Shown: positions 17,034-27,500 of the stretch, piece after piece
Layout: each line of letters begins with the position of its first letter
Numbering within the stretch: position 1 is the stretch's first letter
Assembly (NCBI GenBank): GCA_942493055.1
Contig: OW818680.1
Location: 4,774,001-4,838,000 of the forward strand
Direction of reading: 5' to 3'
Origin: CAIZQW01 sp942493055
Lineage (GTDB): Bacteria; Verrucomicrobiota; Kiritimatiellia; RFP12; UBA1067
DNA length: 64,000 bases
Position numbers and translations under genes: made by a program
Notes under the pieces: model-generated
Databases searched by the model: none
Told to the model about the DNA's origin: nothing
Seen by the model: the letters and a program-made list of their open reading frames with translations, nothing else

Positions 17034-18416
17034 ATGAGACCAGTTCAGTTCTCTCGACGTCAGTTTGTTTCAGGGGTTGGTGCCACAGTTGCCGCGCCGT
17101 ACATCATTCCGATGGGCGCTCTGGGTAAAGGTCGCCCCGCGCCATCCGCCCGCATCCAGCTCGGCATGATCGGCTTCGGCACGATGGCAGGGGATAATAT
17201 CGGCAATTTCTTGAATAATGACAAGGTCCAGGTCGTCTCCGTTGCAGACCCGGTTGCCGAGACAGGGTGTTATGGGTACAATGCAGACCCGAATCGGAAG
17301 GGCGGTCGCAATGCCGGCAAGCGGATTGTGGATGAATTTTATGCAAAGAAGCTGAATCAGCCGGGGTACAAAGCCTGCACCACGTATATTGATTTCCGAG
17401 AGATGCTGGCGAAGGAGAAGCTGGATGCTGTGCTCATCAGTACGCCGGACCACTGGCACGCCCTTCACGCCGTTTCCGCAGCCAGCAAGGGCATCCATGT
17501 CTACGGACAGAAGCCCATGTCCTATTGCATCGCTGAGGGACGTTATATGGCTGATACGATGAAGGCCAATCAGGTGACCTTCCAGGTCGGTTCCCAGCAG
17601 CGCTCGGACAACTATTTCCGTATGGCTGCTGAATTTATTCGCAATGGCGTGATCGGCAAGCTTGAGAAGATTGAAGTCGGCCTGCCGGGCGGCCATTTCC
17701 GCTGGAACAAGACGGATGCAGACTTCTCGCAGGAGCCTACCCCTGTTCCGGAATGGATGACCGATTTCAATCTCTGGCTCGGTCCAGCCCAGAAGCGTCC
17801 CTACATCCCGGCCCTGCACCGCAATATGACCTGGCGTAACAACCTGGACTACTCCGGCGGCGCTATCACAGACTGGGGTGCGCATCACCTGGACATTGTG
17901 CAGTGGGCGTTGGGCAAGGATGATTCAGGGCCAATCGCCATTGAAAACCTCAAAAGCGACATGCCCTCCCGTGACAAGGTCTTCAATACGGCTGCGCACT
18001 ACTCCTTCGAGGTCGTCTACGAGGAAGGCACGCGCGTTTTTGTGAGCGACAAGTACCCCAATGGCATCACGTTTTATGGCGAGGGCGGCAAGAAGATCTT
18101 TGTGACGCGCGGCAAGCTGGAGACCACGCCCTCGGAGCTGATTCGCACCAAGTTGGACGACAAGGCTGTCAAGCTCTACAAGAGCGCCCGCCATGAGGGC
18201 AACTTCATCGACTGTATCTACAGCGGCGAGCCGACCATCTGCACCTGTGAAATCGGCCATCGCTCCATAACGATCGCGCATCTGGCCAATATCGCGTTGC
18301 GCCTGGGACGTAACAAAGTCCAGTGGAATCCAAAGACCGAATGCTTTGTGAATGACCCGGAGGCTGACAAACTCAAAGCTTCGCCGATGTTCAATGGCTG
18401 GGTCTTGAAAGCCTAA
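17034..18416 (+). CDS. Gfo/Idh/MocA family oxidoreductase with Tat signal
   Basis: The start is the ATG at 17034, preceded by AAGGAG at 7 bases; the frame from 16923 is not used. The 460 residues include a twin-arginine signal (SRRQFVSG, residues 7-14), an NAD(P)-binding segment (LGMIGFGTMAGDNIGNF), the lysine motif YGQKPMSY, and DYSGGAITDWGAHHLDIVQWALG, typical of secreted members in the PVC group. It is only distantly similar to the other Tat oxidoreductase in the window. It probably acts on a sugar or sugar acid in the periplasm. A strong terminator lies 36 bases after its stop. Confidence 0.93.
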   Translation: MRPVQFSRRQFVSGVGATVAAPYIIPMGALGKGRPAPSARIQLGMIGFGTMAGDNIGNFLNNDKVQVVSVADPVAETGCYGYNADPNRKGGRNAGKRIVDEFYAKKLNQPGYKACTTYIDFREMLAKEKLDAVLISTPDHWHALHAVSAASKGIHVYGQKPMSYCIAEGRYMADTMKANQVTFQVGSQQRSDNYFRMAAEFIRNGVIGKLEKIEVGLPGGHFRWNKTDADFSQEPTPVPEWMTDFNLWLGPAQKRPYIPALHRNMTWRNNLDYSGGAITDWGAHHLDIVQWALGKDDSGPIAIENLKSDMPSRDKVFNTAAHYSFEVVYEEGTRVFVSDKYPNGITFYGEGGKKIFVTRGKLETTPSELIRTKLDDKAVKLYKSARHEGNFIDCIYSGEPTICTCEIGHRSITIAHLANIALRLGRNKVQWNPKTECFVNDPEADKLKASPMFNGWVLKA

Positions 18417-18451
18417 CCGGATGGTGTCGATTCAAACAGTCTGGATCGCCT

Positions 18452-18489
18452 CAGTGAACGCAGGTCATTCGCCTGCGTTCACTGTTTTT
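18452..18489 (+). terminator. Intrinsic terminator of the Tat oxidoreductase gene
   Basis: A perfect 13-bp stem (CAGTGAACGCAGG / CCTGCGTTCACTG) with a 7-base loop is followed by five T residues. It starts 36 bases after the oxidoreductase stop. It falls inside the longest open frame of the next gene (from 18421), which argues that the helicase starts downstream of it. Confidence 0.88.
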
Positions 18490-18588
18490 GCCTTGGAAAA
18501 TGAGCCCTCGGAGGCTGTTGGGCAGATCCTTTACCTGACGAACGATGTTGCGGCCTTTGAGGAACTGCTCCCGGAGCGGCGCACAACG

Positions 18589-21186
18589 ATGATCGACATC
18601 ATGTCGCTTCGCGCCTACGCGTTTTCGGAGGCGCCCCTTGAGCGTGCAGAGCAACTCTTCGAGGAGGGCGTGACCCCGACGGCTGAAGGGCTTTGGAATG
18701 TTTGGGTCTCCATTGAAAAGCGTCTCCTCTCCTTCCCCTTGTGGGCCTTGGAAACGATCGAACTCCTGTTGCGTGATCTGGATGAGAAGCCCTTGGCAAA
18801 GCTATTTGGCGATATTGCCCATCGCGTGCGCCACACAGGCGTGAGCTGCGGGCATTGGACAGAGGCCTTTAAGAGCGACCGTGCCCGCACGGAGCGTCAA
18901 GAGCAGACCCGTCACGAAGATTGTTCGCCGCTCTCTTCCGATCGCATCACCTCGCATCTGATGCCCGGGGGCGTCTTTGCCCGGCTCATGCCCGGGTATG
19001 AGGCGCGTGCCGGACAACTGGAGATGCTCAAAGCGGTAATCCGTGCCTTCAATGAGGGGAAGCATCTGGTGGTCGAGGCAGGCACAGGCGTCGGCAAGAG
19101 CCTGGCGTATCTCATCCCCGCTGCTGCCTGGGCGCGGCTGAACGATGTGCCTGTCGTGGTCAGCACGAATACGCGCAATCTGCAATCGCAACTGATCGAA
19201 AAGGATCTGCCCTTGGTGCTTGAGGCTATCCGCGCTGAATTTGGCACGGAAGAGGGGAAGCAACTCCGCTTGGCTGTGCTGAAGGGACGTTCCAATTACC
19301 TCTGCTTGCGGCAATTCGGTCTTCTGCTGGAGCACTCCCAGTTTGAACTGGACCGTCCGGAACTCAGACTCTTCACCGAGGTTGTCGCCTGGGCGGTGCA
19401 ATCGCCGGACGGAGACCTGGACGCCTTTGCAGGCGCAAGCCATGCTGAGCCCTCCTTTCTGTCAAAGGTGGCCTCCATCGGGGAGGAGTGCTCGGGCCGT
19501 GCCTGTCGCTTTTACCGTCGCTGCTTCCTGCAGAAGGCCCGTGCAAAGGCGCTGGCCGCGCATGTGATTGTCGCCAACCACGCGCTGGTCTTCTCCGATT
19601 TGCAGTCCGACGGCGGCATGCTGCCCCCGTATGCGCAGCTGGTCTTTGACGAAGCGCACAACCTTGAAGAGGCTGCGACACGGCATTTGTCGATTGAGGT
19701 CTCGCCGTATCGGCTGAGCCAAATCCTGCACCGTCTGAGCCGCACCAAAAATAAGCGGAGCAGCGGTACGCTGGAAGTCCTAATGACGCACCTTGACAAG
19801 GGCGCGATCACAACCGATGAAAAGCGCGCAGAGGCGATTCGCAAGCACGTCAGGGAGTCGAAGCATGCGCTTGCCGGGGTGCATGAGGCAGCGCATGAGC
19901 TTTTTCTCAGACTGCAAGGGCTGCTGAGTGACGACGGACGCGCCGCCCGCTACCGTTGCGAGCCGGAGCCGGGGGGGGTGACGCCGGCCATGCTGGTGGG
20001 CGACGCACCCATGCCCCTGTTCAAGCGTCTGGTCTTCCGCAATGGCGCCTTCATGTCTGCGGAGCAGCGGCTCAGCGAGCCCCAACTGGCCAGCGAACGC
20101 GAAGTTCTGCGTCGTGCGCTCAAAAAGGCAACAGAGTTGTTGACGCAACTGGCCGACTTGCTTCGTCAGGCTGCAGAAGGCGAACTGGCCTTATACGGGG
20201 ACCAGGCCTCGAATATCGAAGGTGCTGTAGCCACGCTCCAATGTTTTGGCACGGATGTCAATTTCGTCCTGGATGCGCAAGACCTCGACTACGTCTTCTG
20301 GGCAGAGCCCGCAGGCCGCTTCTGGCACGGGCAGGCGAGTCTCGTCGCTGCGCCCTTAAAGATATCCGGTGCGCTGGCTGAACGTCTTTATTCGAAGAAG
20401 ACCTCCATCATCTTCTGTTCCGCCACGTTGCGCGTGGGCGGAAGCTTCGACTTTATCGGCAAGCGGCTGGGGCTCGATAAGATTGAGCAGGGGCGTACGC
20501 TGACCTGCATTGCTGAAAGCCCCTTCAACTATCTCCAGCAATGCGGCACCTACGCGCTGACCTGCCTGCCTGAACCGACCGGGACGGACGGAGGGAGCTA
20601 TGTCGAGCAATTGAGCGCCATCATGCTTGACGTCTTTATCAAGACCAAAGGGCGCGCCTTGGGCCTCTTTACCAGCTACGAGATGATGAACAAGGTCGTG
20701 CATCTGATCGAAACACCGTTGCGCGAGGCCGGCATCCGCCTGCTGGTTCACGGTTCCAGCGGCACGCGCGACCAGATAACGCGCGTCTTCCGTTCGGGCG
20801 ACGGACCGTGCGTGCTGCTGGGCGCCCAGTCCTTCTGGGAGGGTGTCGATGTCGCGGGCGATGCGCTGAGTTGCGTGGTGATGGCGCGGCTGCCCTTTAT
20901 GTCCATCGGCGATCCGATTGTCGAGGCGCGCTGCGAACAGATTGATCAGGCTGGCGGAAGCTCCTTCCGCGAGTTTTCCATGCCGCAGGCAGTTATACGT
21001 TTCCGTCAAGGTTTTGGACGTCTCATCCGCACCTGTACGGACAAAGGGATCGTCATTGTCGCAGACCCCCGCCTTGTCACGCGCGGGTATGGGAGTGTCT
21101 TTAGCCGCAGCCTTCCCTGCCCTGTGCGCAAGATGGCATCCCCGGCGGAACTCCTAGAAACGATCACTTATTTCTTTGAGGCGTAA
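18589..21186 (+). CDS. dinG: DinG/XPD-like ATP-dependent DNA helicase
   Basis: This superfamily 2 helicase should unwind DNA 5' to 3' in repair. The frame is open from 18421, but a textbook terminator at 18452-18489 makes a later start likely; ATG 18589 is my choice and TTG 18493 is an alternative. Numbering from 18421, the Walker A is EAGTGVGKS (219-227), four cysteines for an iron-sulfur cluster lie at 295, 357, 362 and 368, the DEAH box is at 410-413, and the C-terminal helicase half has GAQSFWEGVDVAGD and QGFGRLIR. About 130 residues before the helicase core do not match the DnaQ exonuclease motif found in Firmicute DinG; I do not recognise them. Confidence 0.9.
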   Translation: MIDIMSLRAYAFSEAPLERAEQLFEEGVTPTAEGLWNVWVSIEKRLLSFPLWALETIELLLRDLDEKPLAKLFGDIAHRVRHTGVSCGHWTEAFKSDRARTERQEQTRHEDCSPLSSDRITSHLMPGGVFARLMPGYEARAGQLEMLKAVIRAFNEGKHLVVEAGTGVGKSLAYLIPAAAWARLNDVPVVVSTNTRNLQSQLIEKDLPLVLEAIRAEFGTEEGKQLRLAVLKGRSNYLCLRQFGLLLEHSQFELDRPELRLFTEVVAWAVQSPDGDLDAFAGASHAEPSFLSKVASIGEECSGRACRFYRRCFLQKARAKALAAHVIVANHALVFSDLQSDGGMLPPYAQLVFDEAHNLEEAATRHLSIEVSPYRLSQILHRLSRTKNKRSSGTLEVLMTHLDKGAITTDEKRAEAIRKHVRESKHALAGVHEAAHELFLRLQGLLSDDGRAARYRCEPEPGGVTPAMLVGDAPMPLFKRLVFRNGAFMSAEQRLSEPQLASEREVLRRALKKATELLTQLADLLRQAAEGELALYGDQASNIEGAVATLQCFGTDVNFVLDAQDLDYVFWAEPAGRFWHGQASLVAAPLKISGALAERLYSKKTSIIFCSATLRVGGSFDFIGKRLGLDKIEQGRTLTCIAESPFNYLQQCGTYALTCLPEPTGTDGGSYVEQLSAIMLDVFIKTKGRALGLFTSYEMMNKVVHLIETPLREAGIRLLVHGSSGTRDQITRVFRSGDGPCVLLGAQSFWEGVDVAGDALSCVVMARLPFMSIGDPIVEARCEQIDQAGGSSFREFSMPQAVIRFRQGFGRLIRTCTDKGIVIVADPRLVTRGYGSVFSRSLPCPVRKMASPAELLETITYFFEA

Positions 21187-21542
21187 CCCCGTAAATATCA
21201 GGACAGTTGCAAGCCTGCTTTGCTCCTTCTCCTTATTCAGTGGCCGTATTCCCCGTCACTTTATGCACATAGAAGCTCCGTTATTATTGGTTTGTGACGT
21301 GGGTGGGGCGGGTTAATATGTGTTCGCATGTGTTTTTTCTGCGCGCTCTGGATAGCCAAAGAAGACTGTGTATCAATGGGGTAAATCACCGAGGGGCGGC
21401 TTTTACAAAATAAATCATATTTTTTGCTTGTCATCTGCTGGCTTTTTTTGCTAGCGTAAAAATAGAGTTTGCTATGGGTAATTGTATTTTACGGTCCGTA
21501 ACAATGACGGATCGGTAACTCACAAAGAAAAAGAGGTGTGTG
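21187..21542. other. Gene-free leader of the giant protein gene
   Basis: This 356-base spacer holds AT-rich tracts, a short palindrome TTACGGTCCGTAA near 21488-21500 and the ribosome-binding GAGG before the ATG at 21543. No promoter could be assigned with confidence and no small gene is seen. A promoter for the giant protein is expected here. Confidence 0.5.
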
Positions 21543-24500
21543 ATGATTCTAAGAAAAGTATGGGTATCTTTGTGCATGAGTTCGCTCATGCTGCTGATGA
21601 CGTTTAATGTGCAAGCGCTTACTTTTGATGTGGCGACTGGCGACACAACAAATGTCACCGACCTTATCACGGATGCAGAGGCTCCTGATGGGGTGTTGAA
21701 GCTGGGGGGCGGCACCGCTGTCTTCACGAATGTGAACATCTATACCACGGGGACGATTGTCAGCAACGGCACCTTCCAGATCGGCAATGGCGTGGGCAAC
21801 GGCGCGCTCACGGGGACATATACGATCACCCCGGAGGGCTTGCTCCGGCTCTACTACGGGACAACCATGACACAGCCCGGGGCTGCCGGCTGGGCGCGGT
21901 TCACGGGCGACGGGACCCTCGCGCTCATGACGGCCGCATCAGCGGCTGTTAATGCCAACGCGAACCGCTACTGGGGCGACCTTGCCCTTCCGGCCACCTT
22001 TACCGGCACCCTGCGTATTGAAGAGGGGCGCGTCTATGTCCCGCCGACTGGAACTCGCCTGGGGAATGCAACCACAATTATTGTTGAGTCAGGTGCAACA
22101 CTCGGCTGCTGGGGTGGAGGAACATTTCCCCAGAGCATTGCGTTGTACGACATGAACGGCTGGGGTGAAACAGGATACGAACTTGCCTTGCGCCTGGGCG
22201 GAAACTGTGATATTCAGGGTAATGTCATTCTCCAGGGGAGTTCCTCGATCGGCGGAAACGCGGCCGGCACTATTTCAGGCGTGATCTCCGGCGACGCGGA
22301 CAAGACACTGAATATTGGTGCTTCCTCGGCGACCTCCTGGGTCTATCTGGGTGCGGCAAACACTTATGCGGGCCCGACCGTGATCCGCTACGGCGTGCTG
22401 TGCGTTGGTACGAATACTGCCACAGGATCGCTCGGTACGGGTCCTGTCACCAACAATGGGTGGCTGGCCATCTATCGCTCAGATGATGTGACGATTGCAA
22501 ATGACATTACAGGCACCGGATCCTTGCGGAAGATGGGGACCAATACCGTGACGCTCACGGGCAGCATCTCATATCGCGGTACAACCGAAGTGGATGCCGG
22601 CACATTGGAAATTGTTAATGGAATTACGGGCACCGGTGGTGTAAATAAAGGCGGAACAGATAAATATGGAACCCTTATCCTCTCGGGAAGCAATAGCTAT
22701 ACAGGCTTGACCTCTGTTACCTGCGGACGGCTCATGGTCAATGGCTCGACTGCCGCTGAAAGCACAGTCAACGTGGCTGCTAACGCAAGTTTAGGCGGCA
22801 CCGGATCTGTTGCCGGGAAGATCAATCTTTTGGCAAACTCCCTTTTCGCCATGCCAGCCAGCGGCGTGCTGACCTCCTCCGGCGGCTTCGATATCAATGC
22901 GGGGGTCACCCTGGATACGAGCTGCGTCCCTGAAGCAACCTTTGAAAACAATGACATTGTTTTTGTCCTTAACAACACTTCCTCAAGGGGGATCGGAGGG
23001 ACATTTGATAATTTTGTTGGCAAGATCACCTCATCGGGGCGCAAATTCCGCATTTCGTATGAGGCAGACTTTTCCACGACTTCCGCGACGGGGGGCTACG
23101 ATATCGCGCTGGTGCTGGACACTTCCGCCCCGCTAACTTTGAAAGATGGCCTGCAGCAGTATTATTCCTTTGACGGGAACATGAATTGCACGGGCGGTCT
23201 CAACCCGTTGAATCCCTTCCCGACGCAGGGAACAGTCACATACAGTGCAGCCATGTTTGCCAACGGTGTGAACTCCGGTGGCGGTCCTTACAGCAGCGCA
23301 GCCGAGACCCGCTTCCAGCCTTACGGAGATGCTTTTTCCTCCTCTGTCTGGGTCAAGCTTCCCGCGACTTTGACGGCTCCGGCCAAGGGGACGAACAGCT
23401 TTGTCATGACGCGCGGTATTATCAATCCGCAGGCGAGAGGCTGGGCTATCGATGTGACTACAAACGGACTGTTCAGCCTGATTATTGGCGATCAAAGCAC
23501 CGCGCTCTATAACTTCTTGCGGTTGCAAGGGACGATGGACGGATGGAATCACCTGGCCTGGACGCGTGAAGGCGGGGTCGTGACGTTCTATGTCAACGGT
23601 GTTGCGGCAACGATGGCAATCAGCCCTTCCCTGAACATTAATGTGGATGGTCAGTCCTGCCGTGAAATGGCTCTTTATCAGGTCGGTTGGGCGGGGGGGA
23701 GCTTCCTCCTTGAAAAAACTGGAACCATGGTCGATGATCTGGCCTATTGGAATCGTCCGCTTGGAGCGACAGAAGTCGCTACGATCTATAATAGTGGCAC
23801 AGGGTCGACAGTTCCTTATTATCCTGCGGCAAAGACGGCAATCTGGGATGGCGGTGACGCTGATGACAGCAATTGGTACAGTCCCGATAACTGGATGGGC
23901 AATGTTGCGCTCAGTCCCTATGATACGCTTGTCTTTACCGGGACGACTCGCAACACGAACATCAACGACATCCCAGGTGTGACGCAATTCAATGGTCTCT
24001 CCTTCACAAATGACTGGACCATTACGGGCAATGGGATTAACTTGGCCGGCAACCTCTCTGTAATGGGTGGTGACGTGTCGCTGTCAATGCCCATCACCCT
24101 CGTCGGCGCTGATCGCACGATGTTTGTGGATGCGTCGCGGTCGCTGACCTTGAGCGGTTCCATTGTTGGCGGGTACACTCCGATTAAGACAGGCGAGGGA
24201 ACCTTGACGCTCTCTGCAAATAACGCTTTTACAGGGTACACGCTTGTCAAGGGCGGCAAACTCGTCACAGCGGGGGACAACACGGCGGCCCGTGTAGTTG
24301 TCGGTTCCGCAGCAGGCGAAACAGCCACCTGGGACTTTAATAGTGGTACCTTTGTAGGCGGCGGAAATGAAATATGGATCGGCGACAACAACGGCGTCGG
24401 TACGATGAATATGTCTGATGGGTCATTGACCGTCAACAGCTGGTTTGCGCTGGGCCGCGGCGGAGCGGGTCAAAGCCAGGGCACGTTCAATATGACCGGC

Positions 24501-27500
24501 GGCTATCTGAAGCACCAGACCGCAGGCAATATTGCGATCGGCACCGGAGCCAATAGTATTGGAACGGTCAATATCAGCGGCGGTACGATCGAGACCACGG
24601 CGACTTTCTACCTCGGTGAAAATAACGCCTATACGACAAGCGGGTATCTTAATCTCAGCGGCACAGGGACGGTAAAGGGCAACCTCCTGCGCGTTGGCGA
24701 CAACGGCTACAAGTCAAGCTATCTGACGGTCACAGGCGGAACACTCCGTTTCAACAGCATGACCAAGGGTGTCGGACTGGCCGTCACTTCGATCTCCGGA
24801 GCAACGCTCGGTTCATACACGCTCGCCTCTGCCGCCTTCGGGGTTAATTTGACACTCGATGATGCGAATGGCGCCACGACCTTCTCCTGTACGACGCAGG
24901 ATGGCTCAACCGCTGCGAATATCTTTGTCTCCAGTCGCCTCGGCGGAGATGGAGCCTTGACCAAGACAGGCACTGGCAGCCTGCTGCTCGGCGCTGACAA
25001 CCAATATACAGGCGCGACAATCATTAATCAAGGCATGTTGGTCCTGACGAATAATGGAGCGATCAATCATACAGCTTCGATCTATATCTCGTCCGGCGCA
25101 TCGCTTTCAATGGATATTGCACGTCCGATTACGGTCTCCTCGGTGACGTTTGAAGCGGGCAGCAGTGTCAAGGTTTTGGCGACACCGCGTACGCTCCTGG
25201 CCAATGACTATCCCGTCTTTGTCGGCGTGACCGAGCTTCCGGCTACGCTCCCGGCGATTGAAGGACTGGCTGGCGGCCAGAGCGGCTCATGGGTGATCAG
25301 CAATGGTGCCTTGGCCGTCCGGATCGACGGCGGCTTCGCGGGAAGTAATCTCGTCTGGAGCGCGGGCACCATATGGGACATCTCCTCGCTCGCGTGGAAG
25401 GTCGATGGCGCGGGTGATGATGTGGCCTTCTCGAATGGGGCCAACGTCACCTTTGACGGTGCCGCTCCCGGGTCGATCAATGTTCCTTCAAGCGTGTCGC
25501 CTGCTTCCATGACCTTTACTGGAACGCAGGACTACACATTTACAGGTGAAAAGATGCTCGGCGCCGGACCTGTGCTTAAGGGAGGTTCAGGCCTGGTGAC
25601 GATTGACGGCAAGGGGTTTGACGTTCAGCCGATCATGATCACAAACGGTATGGTCAAGCTTGGCTTCAATGCCGCTCCGAGTAACGCACTGGGTTCTGCG
25701 TTAGCGCCTGTGATTATTACAGGAAGCGGTACGCTTGACATTAACTATGGCAATGCTGCAAACAACTTGGGTACGTCCGATGTCGGACGGAATGCCATCA
25801 CCTCCTTCAAAGCCTTCAAGATTTCCGGGGATGGCTACACTGGACAAGGCGCGATTGTGAACAACAATGCGGCAAACGCAAATGGAGGGTATCTGGCCTT
25901 CAACGACATTGAGTTGATGGAGGATGCGACGGTCGGCGGTCTCCGCCGGTTTGACATGCGCTATTTAGCAGGTGCGGCAAATGCGCGCCCGCAGCTTTAC
26001 GGGCAAGGCAAGACCCTGACGGTGAAGACACAGCATGCGACGCTGATTGACGAAGGTTTTACGCTTGTTGATACCGATGTCAATCTTGGGGCTGTTCGGT
26101 GTGTAGACGGCGGGACATTTAGTGTTGAGGGTTCGACAACTCTGAATATCAGTGACAAGATCACGTTGAAAAATGGAGGGCGAATCGCGTTCTGGACTCA
26201 TACGGTAGCGCCTTTTTCAACTGAACTTTTAATTGAAGAGGGCATTGGCAAGATCAATGAACGGAATGGCGATACCTTCTTCAACGGTTTAATCACGCAG
26301 AATCCTGGCACAACCCTCCAGTTCGAAGGTGGTTCAGGAACCCTGTTCAAAGGGCGTATCGAGGGGTCTCCGAATGTGCTGGTTGCCAATGGTATTTTAT
26401 ATCTGGGCAATGGAAACACGAGCGGCGATGCTCCAGTCTTCCCGGACACGGTCAAGATGAGTGGCGGTGTCTTCTGTTTGTGGTCGCCCACGAACAGTTG
26501 GATGACGACGAACATCGAGCAATACAATCCTGCTGCAACAGGCGGGCAGTGGCGTGTCCGCTCGCCGGTTACAGGCGGTACGACGACGATTGCCGGGCCG
26601 ACCAAGATTAACGTCAACAGCCTCTCAGTCGCCAATGGCAGCAACGGACATCTGATCCTGAATGACGGCGCAGAAATTGACGTGCGGGAGATCTACACGG
26701 GCGATTCGAGCAGTGTGGCGTCATCCTCGGTCACGATCAATGGCGGCAGGCTGCGTCTGAATGGTGCAAACGACAGATTCTGGACAGGACACTGGTCTGG
26801 CGGTTCGAATCCGCACTATTGGAATCTGAACGGAGGCGAAGTCCTCTCGCCTGATACGCGCTTGACCGTGGGTGTTGATGCGACGAGCTACTTTAATTTC
26901 AACGGCGGGACGCTTAGTGCAAAAGGAATCTACATGCGGAGGGGCGTTGACTGGGGTACACTTCCCGCGTTGCGTACAGACGAACATTTTGTTATGAATG
27001 GCGGAACTCTTAATCTGGGCCCTGACGGGATTACCACGGATCATGTGTACAAGAACAAAGCACTGGTCCAGTTCAATCAGGGTACGCTCAATAACATGGC
27101 CGCATGGGGCACGACAGATTGGATGGACATCTGTTTTGATGGCGGTCCGTCCGACCTCTTCACCTTAAACCTTGGAACATTCCTGGTCAACTGGAATACG
27201 CCACTGAGGGGCAAGGGAAACATCAAGATCACAGGCTCTGCCAACTTCAACAATGGCAAGATGTTGCTTGGCAATCTCACTGGAAACATGGAAGTAGATC
27301 ATAGCGGAACCGTGAGCCTGAAGAATGCGGCATCCTTGGGTTCAGTCGATGTAAAGTCGGGTACGGTCTTGATGGATGCGGGTGATTGTATTAATGGTCA
27401 GGTCACACGTGGTTACACGGTTGGCAATCCCGATATCATTGGCGGGACAAATTTAGTTGTCTTGGCCAACCAGTCACGCTATCTTGCCCGTGATATGGAC

